Positions 10,426 to 19,143 of a DNA stretch of 19,143 bases are shown piece by piece. Position 1 is the stretch's first letter. Each line of letters opens with the position of its first letter. A program made the position numbers and the translations under genes. This DNA is from Conoideocrella luteorostrata (lineage: Eukaryota; Ascomycota; Sordariomycetes; Hypocreales; Clavicipitaceae). The notes under the pieces were generated by a model. That model ran no database searches and was not told where the DNA came from. It saw only the letters and a program-made list of their open reading frames with translations. Location of the stretch: positions 1-19,143 of the forward strand of contig JASWJB010000529.1 of assembly GCA_032433595.1 (NCBI GenBank). Reading direction: 5' to 3'.

Positions 10426-12486
10426 TCAGTCCATCAACATTCCCAGTGTTTCCAGCCCATCATCTCCTAGACCCAACGCATCCGCTTCAATAGCAGCGAT
10501 TATATCCCCATGCATCATCTGGCCCCAAGCACTCAACTCCCTCTCCTCTCGCTGCCGCCTCGCCCGATGAATCTCCCTCGCCACAGCCTGAACCTGCACC
10601 CTCGCCTTGCCAGCGCCTTCCCAGACAGTAGACAGCTTGCCCAGAGCCGCGATATTCAGCCGCACCTGCTGTCGCAGCTTCTCGTCGTCGGCTGACGCCC
10701 AGAGAGCCCATTTCGAGAGATGCACAATGGACGCGAGCCCGACAATGCACGTAAAGAACGGAGTGTGCGAGATGATGGGAACGCGATGGGTGATCATGTT
10801 GCTTATGGCTGCTGCTGAAGCAACGGCATGCCCGGTATGCAATTTCCCGGCATGGCCGCTGCGTAGCTGAGCGTCGTCATGTGGTGCGCAGGAGGTGACC
10901 TCTTTGGCTGGCGCAGGATCCAGCTCCGACAGCGGCTGATGAAGAAGTATAGACGTTGCGTGGCTGATCATGTGTGCCTGGAACATCATCTCGTCTGCTG
11001 AACCATCTTGATGGAGGGACTCTTGCTTTTCGGCGGGCAGATGCAGCCTCCACGTGGTGAGAAGAGCCTCTATGCTTGATACGCGTTCATGATCGGGAAG
11101 AAACGAGCGAGGCATCTGTAAGAAGGCGCCGAGATTTCGAACCGCCAGAATCCGAAACGCAAACGACGAGTACGAACGAGTGCTGTCCACAAATTCCAAG
11201 TCTTCCATTTCTTCCAGATATGCAATCTGGGTGGGAATATTCTACTTCTGATGTCAGCTTCGAATTCGAACGCCCACACCCCTCGATGTTTTCTTCACGG
11301 CCGACCGACCACCCTCCATTTTCAGCGAACACTCACCGACGAGACATATTGATGCTCCTCGCAGGGCAGGCCAACTTCGGAAAGAACATCATAGAGAGCA
11401 AAAGCGGTGCTTCTGTGCACGCCCGCCATCATCCCATTCACGACGTACAGTTCCCACCACGTGCGTCTCCAGCTCTCCTCCAAAGCCGGCACGCCTCGAC
11501 CACAACGCGCCGCAAAGTCCTTGGCATGCAGCCCGGCCTCCAAGGCAAGCTCTTCCGCCTCGCCGAGAAGACTCGCAGCGTCTCTTCGTTTATCGCTCCC
11601 ATCAAGCCCCACCACGAGCAGCAGCATGGCCTGGATGAGGAAGCCGCTTCTCCTTCTCACAGCATCGACGTCACGAACCGACCTCTGTGCCTTCTCATAC
11701 AGTCCATCTCGAAAGCTTGGAGACACGTACAGGAACATCGATCCAATCCAGGCCATGGCCGCGACGAGAGGCTCCGCTTCACGCCCTGAATCAACGACGA
11801 GGTGCTTGAACTGCTCTTGAGGAGGCACAAAGGGGTGCGACGAAAAAAAGTAATGGTAGAACGAGCCGATGCAGCGTTCCGTGCTGCACTCAACGGGCAG
11901 CAGTGGAATCATCTGCGTCCGCGCCCAGAACGAGCCCTCATAATCCGCCGGTATCGAATTTGCTGCCTCTTTGCCGCCCAGGCCGAAATAGGAGCCGTGG
12001 CGCTGCATCGCTGGCAGAGGTGCAGATGCTGTGTGATCGGTACACGTCTGCGCGGGATGCCTCGGCGATGCCAGAACCATGCCTTCCGACATGGCTGTAG
12101 CCTCGCCCTTATCTTGCAGTCCGGCGATGCCGCTCTTTCTACGGCACTCTGCGCCGCGAGGCTGCGGGCAGCTTCTGAGTCCTCGCTGAGACGCAACGTA
12201 CACACATTCACTTGCTGCCTTGGAGCTGATGCACCGAGAGCACGGAGTGCCTTTGTCGCACTTGAGATGTCTCTTGCGCTGGGAATACATAATCGTAGGC
12301 AATTAGTATACGGCACGGCTATTTTGTGAATCGAGACCATCCATAAATGCTGTAAACAGCTTCGCGCACGCACGCACTTACACAGGACAAACACGCCGTC
12401 AAGTAGCCGGCATCAACATCGGCCACGACCTCCTGACCTGCAGCTGGTTCCGAGCCGGCATTTCCTTTACCGGTTCTTATGTCCAT
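10426..12486 (-). CDS. Zn2Cys6 fungal-specific transcription factor (3 exons)
   Basis: Exons on the minus strand are 12486-12382, 12278-11337 and 11241-10426, giving 620 residues. Introns are 12279-12381 (GTAAGT..CAG, branch TACTAAT) and 11242-11336 (GTGAGT..TAG, branch CTGAC), both phase 0. The binuclear zinc cluster has cysteines 32, 35, 42, 48, 51 and 60 with spacing CX2CX6CX5CX2CX8C. Intron 1 splits it exactly after the second cysteine, so exon 2 alone appears to lack the first Cys pair. Residues about 167-420 form the fungal transcription-factor middle homology region. It includes a YHYFFSSHPFVPP stretch (about 176-188) and the typical ESWRRTWWELYVVNGMMA (303-320). The protein should be nuclear and bind CGG-type half sites. 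The target pathway cannot be told from the neighbours. The start is the first ATG of exon 1. Confidence 0.93.
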
Positions 12487-13596
12487 TACAAACACTCCAA
12501 CCCGTAGATCAAATCTGTACGGGGCAGGTAATCGTAGTGCCTATGAATGGCAGCGTCAATAGGGCGGATGAGGACGTGGACATTATTTTGTAAAAGACAC
12601 AGGAGAGAGGCGATGCAGTAGCCACCATTATCGTGAGAAGCGGCGCGCAATGGCAACTATCCCACCGCAGAGACACACCCGCAACTGTCTCATAACCCAT
12701 GAAACGCCCTGGCATAGACGCCCTGCGGTGAGGCATGCGTGTTCATCTAATGTCCAACCTTTCATCGGCGACTAATGAAAACAACAAGGGCATCCGCATA
12801 TGCTTGGTTGGTTTAGTCGGCGACTCTTCCGACATGGAGAATAGAGCAGACCCCTAACTACCCCATACCCCGTAGCGCCACGTCTGAATAAACTAGCGCC
12901 GCCGAAATCCATTCGTCAGAGATTGTCGATGCTTATTCCCAGGGCTGGTGTCTTCCGGCGTCTGGAGAGCCCCCCCCCCTGTGCGGAACGTTGCTCTCCA
13001 GTGCCACGTCTGCGCGTGGTGGTGTCCGATCTGGTGGAATCCGACGTTGCATCCCGCGTGTAGGAAGTGAGCATGGCAGTAAAGTTTGTTCGTTTGGACC
13101 AATATTCCGGGAATCAGAGCCCAGGTCCCCATGTACGCCGCACCGGCCAACTGCTAATAAGCTCAGCCCTGCCAAGGAGTATCCCGACGTCGCCGAACAA
13201 TGCGCTGGCCTTCGCCGTTGGTCGCCGACTAGACCGGGAACACCCCGACGCGAGCGCCACTTGCAGCAGATATCTATACTTTGATTCTGCAATTTGGCGC
13301 ACTGATACGCCGGGAAGAGATGCTGTTCGTTTATAATTGCTAGATAGAGAGATGCAGTGGAAGAGAATACGCCAAGATTCATTCCGAGTCGTGTACCGCG
13401 GTTCAAGCAGCATCGCGGCGGTATCGTTGGACCGTTTTTCCCATCGAGCACGGAGTACTCTGTAGCTAGACCAGACATGACACGCTCTTGAAGAGTGAGG
13501 AACCAACATAAGGGTGAAGGCACAGGAGCTGTCCGGAAAAGATTGCCGAGACTTCTCGTATTATGATTATCTAGCTTGGTACCTGCCCAGACGTAT
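12487..13596. other. Intergenic: upstream of the Zn2Cys6 gene, downstream of the fluoride exporter
   Basis: 1.1 kb between two minus-strand genes. Three overlapping minus-strand frames (85-196 codons, 12893-13523) occupy much of it, but they have no domain motif, and their overlap in three frames suggests chance. It contains a 10-C run (12970-12979) and one ACGGAGTACTC motif near 13450. It presumably carries the transcription-factor promoter; I see no clear TATA box. Confidence 0.5.
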
Positions 13597-15263
13597 CTAA
13601 CACATCAGAACTGACCATCCATCTGTCCACCTCAATCCACCCATAATTAGCACCATCAATGCAAATGACACAACGACACTCGTCGCGCCGTAGAGGTACG
13701 CACTTCGCCGCCTCAAGCTGTTCAATTCCGCAACCCATGTTGAAACCGTCGTCAAGCAACCGCAAAACCCATCTTCCACTCCCTGCAGCACCTGGCACCC
13801 TATGACGCCGCCACTTTGAACGTGCGCAATATCCCATGCCACGCCCAGCACGGCCGTCCCGAATACATTGGCGGTGAACGTACCGACAGGAAACGCGACC
13901 GCCTTACCGTTCAGATACAGAGCGAGGTAGAATCTGGCCAAACAGCCCAGCGGTGCAAATACCAGCGCGAAAACAGCCTGTCCCCGCCACCTTTCATTCG
14001 GAGGGAAGATAGCCATCAACACTGCGCCTAGCCAACATCCCCAACCCAGCACGACAAACAATGGATCGATAAACTTGCGCGTGGCCGAGTACGGAAAGGA
14101 CGGCGTAATTCGTTCCATCGCGATGGCGCAGTGGGCGCCGAACCTCAGTCCCGACAGCGACAACGCCACAGTAGTAATAATCACCGCCACCATCGCCATG
14201 AACGAATATCCCCCGTTTCTGCTCTTGGCAGTGACCCCAAAGCCTGGTGTTACGATATCGTTCGACATGGCAAGAAATACATCCCGTATGAAGGTAGAAA
14301 AACTTGTAAAGCTTCCACAAAAGCCAGTCGCCAGCCCTACGTACAACGGTATCGTCTTTTTGCAGGCCAGATGTGCCTTCTTTGCAGACGCTAGATCCAC
14401 GCTTGCCGTGCTTGATCCCAACGCCGATGCAGGGTTGCCTTCTATATCGTCGCTTTTCTTGGACCTTGCGAGCGCTTGGTCATAGTGCGGCGTGCCCCAT
14501 TCCTGGCGAAAGAGCATTCTATCTTCTGCCAGGAAGCCCATGATCAAGCTGCCCCCGAAGTTGGCCCATATCGTCGTAAATAGAACCGGAGTGTCAACAA
14601 AGTGCGTCAAAGCCGTGAGGCCCAGCCGTGCAAGGGTGCCCATGATGGCGAAGAAGACCAGATATGACAGCGTGTATACCTGAGTGGCGAGTTGGGACAA
14701 CCCCTCTGCGCCATCTTTCTCCTTGGCTTTGGGCGACCCTTCTTGCCGTGACTGCCTCTGCCATTCTTTCTCGCGACTGCGAATTCGGTCGAGGCTTTCG
14801 TGTCGAGGTGCGATCCTTTCGGCCGGAGTCGTCGGCGCGAGCTCGTTCAGATTAGCGTACGCGTCCGGGACGTCATTGTCTCCTTTGACAGGAAACGACT
14901 GTTGGTTCTGCGCCTCAGAGGACATCTTGGGTAGATCAGATTGTGGTATGAAGACATTATCGATGCTGTTCATACTCGCGAAACGGCCGTGTCGGCCTTG
15001 CGTCGCGGGACCGGACAATGACGCCTTGTCGCGTTCGGCTCGGTTCTCGGTTGCAAAGTCCTCGACCATTGAGCGCAGAGCACATTTCTCCGCGATACGC
15101 AAGTCAGCAGGACTTGGGAGATAACTGGCCGTAGATATGGCGTTTTTGGGCCCGGGAAGTCGTGACGAGGTAGAGAGAGGCTTTGGACGGGAAATGTTCA
15201 GACGCTCGGAGCTGACGGGAGGATCCACAGCGGATGCATCGGTGGTCTTGGTGGCCGACGATG
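13597..15263 (-). CDS. FEX: Fluoride exporter, two-domain CrcB/FEX family (5' end uncertain)
   Basis: The protein exports fluoride across the plasma membrane through a fused pair of CrcB/Fluc domains. Numbering is from the first in-frame ATG at 15069 (490 residues). Residues 1 to about 130 are hydrophilic and probably cytosolic. The first CrcB half (about 133-310) has GTLAR (Arg148), WANFGGS (Asn170) and GFCGSFTSFSTF (249-260). The second half (about 335-485) has PLGCLARF (Arg379), GTFTANVFG (Asn401) and GFCGCLTTVSTW (434-445), in which the Phe-box aromatics are replaced. The frame stays open and coding-like upstream to an in-frame stop at 15277-15279. A short first exon spliced to an acceptor near 15264 or 15277 is therefore likely, for example from an ATG near 15384 or 15417. 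The coding body has no intron. It stands alone, with no fluoride-linked neighbour. Confidence 0.92.
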
Positions 15264-15276
15264 CTATGGGGATTCC

Positions 15277-15700
15277 CTACGGCGACGCTGAAGTCGCTGA
15301 TTAGCGTACCCCCTAGCCTTCCTGTAGTCTTGTGTGGGTAGCTAATCGCCAACGGCCAGCTAGGTACGGAGTACGCCGTACGCATGGCCACCTAACTGCG
15401 GAGTAGTTACGGAGCATACTCCGTAGACACCAGCCTTATCAATGCTCGTATTGCTTTATGTCGTTTCGCGGCAATGCTCGTTATCTCGTTATCCACAGGG
15501 TGCATATCTCGCAAATTGCAATCCCTCCGACCGGTACTGGGGCATCTTGCCCTCGCCGCCGACTGCGCTGTCGTACACACCGCCAGATGCAGCCGAGCCA
15601 CCAAGTACCGTCGAAGCGCATCCTCGGAATCAATCTACGCAGCTTTCCGGATGCGCGCCGACATTCAAACAGCCCCCTAATGGATATGAATTTATTGGTC
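15277..15700. other. Upstream region of the fluoride exporter, possibly with its first exon
   Basis: On the minus strand this region has two early ATGs (about 15384 and 15417) followed by GT sites, and a branch-like CTAAT before TAG acceptors at 15277 and 15264. That would fit a tiny first exon and an intron of roughly 100-150 bases. It also holds two pieces of the GGAGTACTCC palindrome (about 15364 and 15400-15425). The plus-strand frames of 65-90 codons at 15442-15727 show no motif. Confidence 0.4.
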
Positions 15701-16629
15701 ACGGTTGTTGAACCAACTAGTGCCTGAGCAGCGCCGCTTTTACCCTAGGCAACTGTGGCTTCACTATTCCATTTTTGGTAACCCGACGGATTCTGGCATG
15801 CGCATGATTGCTCACCTAATCATTCATAACTTTATGCTTCCTAACGTTTCGCTGACGTTATCCCCTTTCTTATTATCCGTTTCAAAACGGTTGCACCAAA
15901 ACGGATCCGTTGAATGTTGACTTCCCAATTTGAGTTCACCGTACCGCCCAAGATGCAGCACAGTGCGTCTGACTTCCCGTTATTCGTTGAACTAATGTTG
16001 TCAGATTGAATATCTTCACTGATACAATCTAGTCATACATATGGCGAAGATCCAGACACGATATACACATCGTGATCAATTCACCATGGAGTATGGCTGC
16101 ACGATCATCGCCAGGACCGTCGAGCCTCGTAAGAAGTCCGTCTCGTATCTATGCGACTATTCAAGCCGTGAACTGCCGTTCGCAACCACATGCGGAATCT
16201 TTCTGAGAATTTTTTGGTGATTTTTTTGTAGTTTTCACAGTTAAGTCTATTGAGAACTACAATTCTTGGACTGGGGCAGTAAAATTCTCGAGTGAAACGA
16301 CACAGCACGCACTTGGTCGGCTAGCTATGTGTCCATATACAGAATTCTTGGCCTCTTACCAGCAATTTCGTCAGAATATGGCAATCTTTTCTTCCACCGA
16401 CCACGATCGCTGAACATCATGATAGCTTGTGAAGCTGCGGCGCACTACAAGAATCAAAGCTCGGCGTTCAAACTGAAGCCTGACCTCTCTGGCGTCTTTG
16501 AACCCCTGGCCTCATGCATTTTGCTTTGTACTAAGAGTAGATTGAGACAGGCCCACTAACTGGTAGATGTGGTAAAACTGAACTTCCTGGGAAGTTCGTC
16601 TCAGTTATATCTTAGGATATTTATGCAGA

Positions 16630-16710
16630 CGTGCGACTGTCTCGTGCCGGTGGTATCAGCCAAGGCCTAAAATTCGAGCACAATCTCAAGTTCGCGTAAA
16701 TCGCCACCGA
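16630..16710 (-). pseudogene. Short, strongly decayed stretch resembling the CHAT relic
   Basis: Read on the minus strand, this stretch encodes YHRHETVA (from 16655), matching YHQHETVA (from 17867) in the relic at 17148-17900. The similarity extends over about 80 bases, including the upstream GCGATTTACGCG versus ACAATTTATGCG. Most differences in the best-aligned part are transitions. A stop codon directly precedes the matching motif. Beyond this stretch the two sequences cannot be aligned by eye. It could be a fragment of a second copy, or a short chance-plus-decay match. Confidence 0.4.
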
Positions 16711-16900
16711 GTCTACTTTCTTGCACCATCGTTGCCTTTGCCCACGACGTTGAGACTGTAGACCTAATGGCGTATTAAATGTAGTGGTAGACGGACTTTT
16801 GCGGCTTTTCTCGCCAGATCTCATTAAGCTGAATGACAGAAACGTAACAAGGTACGGAGATGGTAATGGCTTTGCTCGCATGCCAGTGTCTAATTTGTCT

Positions 16901-16927
16901 CACTGAACTCACTGAACTCACTGAACG
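16901..16927. repeat. Three copies of the 9-bp unit CACTGAACT
   Basis: Units at 16901-16909, 16910-16918 and 16919-16927; the last ends in G. They lie in non-coding DNA. Confidence 0.85.
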
Positions 16928-17147
16928 ATCATGAAATAAATTTGCGGATCATAAATCTGCTGTCACAGTTGCCATACTATGCAAACGAAGCACAAACTAC
17001 ATATGGATCACCTCCAGCGTTTGGAAAATGAAAAGAACATATCCAACAATACCAACTCCAACAGTACATCGACATGCATGCTGTTAGCTAGGAATCCTCA
17101 ACTGCGACATACTATATACGAGTCTTTATGCTGAAATAGTTCACCTT

Positions 17148-17900
17148 TCACACACCAACATGGACATACGGAATCCAGTGTGCAGGACCCATGCCCTTCT
17201 CGTCACGTTCGACCAGAAGTATTTCTCTCAACTTACCCTTGCTACACCAGCCGTCCCTAAGTTCTCTGCTCGCACAATGGAGCCCTAAACATACCAACTC
17301 ATTAGTCATACCTCCATCCCTCATCTTTTCATACGTCATCCTCGCCATCTCCACACACAGGTCATCATTGACCTCTCACATCGTACCGATAACGTGTCAA
17401 AATCCCGCTAATTAACACGCACTGATGAAATGAATGCTCTCATCCATAAACCTCTCATCTCGGATCTGGCCAGTCCCATCAGCTGAAAGGTAAGCGAGAA
17501 ATGGTGAGTTTTCGCGAAGGCTCACCTCTAATAGAGTGGCTACGGGTACTGTAAGTGGCTCACTCGCCCAGTCATCTAGTAGTAATTTGCTCTAGGAAGG
17601 ATCGCTTGTATTAGTGTCCATAGCCTGCAAAATAGACTAGTCTACAATGCAGCAGATGAGAGATCACTGCCTGTTTGCCACGCTCTAGCTTAACTAGGTC
17701 AACCCCTATTGCTTCGCAAATACTACGCATCAATTCACTGCTAATAGGCAAAATTCTGTAGTCAATATGTATTCTACACAGATTCAAAATCGGACATTTT
17801 ACTTTGATACACTTCGCATATAAAGTGTCTCACACGTCTGATGTGCTACTGTCTCATGCTGGTGGTAGTCATTGACCATGAGGTGAATTTGGACCACAAA
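17148..17900 (-). pseudogene. Decayed C-terminal part of a fungal CHAT-domain (caspase-like) gene
   Basis: The minus strand reads LPISSELMRSICEAIG (from 17751), then VYFAGYGH (to 17614). After a one-base shift it reads LLLDDWASEPLTV, NSPFLAYLSADGTGQIRDE, FMDESIHFISAC, VEMARMTYEKMRDGGMT and finally HWIPYVHVGV, stop at 17148. Order and motifs match the end of fungal CHAT proteins, which usually follow TPR arrays and are linked to NLR-like signalling. The frame is broken by stops at 17592-17594 (TAG), 17412-17414 (TAA), 17397-17399 (TGA) and 17376-17378 (TGA), plus an extra base at 17613. The catalytic His of FAGHG is Tyr and the catalytic Cys of SACGTG is Asp. Upstream, YHQHETVA at 17867 is another family segment, one frame off. 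The TPR part is absent or unrecognisable. Several stops fit C-to-T or G-to-A change. Confidence 0.82.
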
Positions 17901-18632
17901 CCCGCATAAATTGTCAAAATTTCCGTGCCACAGGTAAAGAAATAGCTAAATGTCTAGCTTTATGATTATGAATCAAGTAGCTTGGAAAGGTTTCACGGTA
18001 GATAATACTAGATATAGATTTGTTCGGTGGTTCCCTGAGCCAATTCGTGATTGTCCCCTATACAACGCCCCCCAGTTTCGTAACATTCCGAACAAATGTT
18101 AAAATAAACCTGCGTCGATTTTGTGGTTGCACTTATCATGCGCTTTCTCAAGTGCTCGATACACCTCTTCTCAATATCGCAATGTTCACCGTTAGCTTCT
18201 CATTCACCCTCAAAAGCGGTCGGCCTTCATCATATATTGCGTTGAGCATAACTTCTGAAATCTCCCCGCCCAAATGTTAAAACTTTTATAAAAAAACGCG
18301 TGCGAAGAATTAGCGATGCTTAACTTCCTTGAGCTTGGCGAAATGGGTACATTTGTTGCGTTATGTGCCTTTACATAGATAGATGTGTGGTAAAGGAGCA
18401 ATTTGGCAATAGTGAAAATCGGCAGGAATAGATGGATTTGACGAAGGGACTGAAAAGGGATGAATTCTGACAATGATGAATATATTTGATGACGATGATG
18501 ATTATCTCTCTGAAGGGCATCGTGACCCTTCTATATAGTCCTTCAGCGACCGGCACATTTCCCTGAATTTAGTGGCCTTAGGCAGCTATCACGGTGCATT
18601 ATGCCACCTTTCCACTTATCGTACGATACTAG
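17901..18632. other. AT-rich stretch without a supportable gene
   Basis: This may hold the unrecognisable upstream part of the CHAT relic. One minus-strand stretch (about 17960-18165) reads as moderately coding-like, with a single internal TAA, but I recognise no family in it. Nothing else is seen. Confidence 0.45.
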
Positions 18633-18869
18633 CTAATACGAGGCATCGGTCATTCCCGAAGGTGCCACTCTAATCTCAATAACATTCTGCAATATAGTCT
18701 GCAAACCAGTCCATAGCATCTCTAGCTCAAGACATGCGTCTACGAGAGATAAAAGAGACTGTTTCTGAAGAGACACGAGAGCCTCGTCCCAGTGCCAGGT
18801 TGGTTTGCTCGAAGCCGAAAGCGACTCCTCTTTCATTCTCTCTATTTTGACAAGAAGAGCAATATGAGT
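18633..18869 (-). other. Coding-like block of unknown family, possibly a last exon
   Basis: An open minus-strand frame begins right after a TAG that could be a 3' splice site (18870-18872) and ends at a TAG stop at 18633. It encodes 78 residues, Leu-rich and apparently helical, including SLLSLVDACLELEMLWTGLQ. An internal ATG at 18836 would give a 67-residue protein. I do not recognise the family and see no clear upstream exon before the window end. It may be the 3' exon of a gene entering from the right, or a relic. Confidence 0.35.
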
Positions 18870-19015
18870 CTACTATCATCATATAGGATGATGCCTCGCA
18901 CCCGAAAATTTCCAATGCCGAATCACTTGAGTACTATTTGAGGTAATAATGACCGTGTTTGCGATGTTACTGTTGGAATCCTGCCGCCAAGCACACCAAG
19001 GAGCATGGAGCGAGT

Positions 19016-19100
19016 CACGTGGTCACCTTTCAGCCACGATATTTATATGGCGATATCGAGCCTCCCACCTTGACTTGTTTTCTTCTTCTTAGAGAGATAC
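19016..19100 (+). promoter_or_regulatory. Candidate promoter of a plus-strand gene beyond the window
   Basis: A CACGTG E-box lies at 19016-19021 and a TATA-like ATTTATAT at 19041-19048. A pyrimidine stretch (TTTTCTTCTTCTT, about 19078-19090) follows, which in fungi often precedes the transcription start. No start codon follows within the window. Confidence 0.3.
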
Positions 19101-19143
19101 ACAGACTTATTGAATATATTGCATTTTGAAGCATTTGATCTAG

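Larger units (their letters stand above)
15701..17147. other. AT-richer gene-poor stretch with short repeats
   Basis: No intact gene is seen. Two short palindromic motifs occur: CCGTTTCAAAACGG (15877-15890) and AACGGATCCGTT (15900-15911). A 9-bp unit is repeated three times at 16901-16927. A stretch at about 16630-16710 resembles part of the decayed CHAT relic further right. The rest is unassigned. Confidence 0.5.

Noticed and set aside
12933..13523. 196-codon minus-strand frame between the regulator and the fluoride exporter
   Set aside because: It begins with a non-ATG-like context, overlaps two other open frames, and has no domain. It is more likely upstream DNA.
17478..17520. A GTGAGC..TTTCAG intron in the CHAT relic
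   Set aside because: Read without splicing, the same bases continue the CHAT motif exactly, so the splice-like sites are coincidental.
1..19143. tRNA genes, rRNA, CRISPR arrays
   Set aside because: No T-arm GGTTCRANYCC-type block with a matching acceptor stem was seen, and there are no rRNA-like stretches and no regularly spaced direct repeats.

Overview
The window looks like nuclear DNA of a filamentous ascomycete, most like Hypocreales and related Pezizomycotina. Introns are short (91-103 nt) with GTRAGT/GTACGT/GTATGT donors. The gene families are typically fungal: a PTH11/CFEM receptor, a Zn2Cys6 transcription factor, a two-domain FEX fluoride exporter and a CHAT-domain relic. There is no operon organisation, and I see no rRNA, tRNA or CRISPR array. 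All recognisable genes lie on the minus strand.

Layout: 1-2268 has no gene I can support. 2269-3825 is an intron-less secreted DUF5722 glycoside-hydrolase-like enzyme. Its upstream region carries a four-copy 21-bp tandem repeat. 4408-6045 is a PTH11-type seven-helix receptor; splicing four exons restores an N-terminal CFEM domain. 6046-10425 is 4.4 kb of GC-rich DNA without a convincing gene, rich in homopolymers and simple repeats. 10426-12486 is a three-exon Zn2Cys6 regulator of 620 residues. 12487-13596 is its upstream region. 13597 to about 15263 is a FEX/CrcB fluoride exporter whose 5' end is unresolved.

Right of about 15.3 kb the DNA becomes AT-richer and coding sense fades. At 17148-17900 lies the decayed C-terminal part of a fungal CHAT (caspase-like) gene. 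It has four premature stops, a frameshift, both catalytic residues changed, and mostly C-to-T/G-to-A type damage, as expected from repeat-induced point mutation (RIP). A shorter, more decayed stretch resembling part of it lies near 16.63-16.70 kb. A coding-like block of unknown family lies at 18633-18869, and the last 130 bases look like a plus-strand promoter.

The intact genes do not form an obvious pathway. They read as independent environmental-interaction functions (surface sensing, secreted hydrolase, regulator, fluoride resistance) next to a degraded repeat-bearing arm. The main result is the CHAT relic and the exon reconstructions. I did not find a convincing new multi-gene system.
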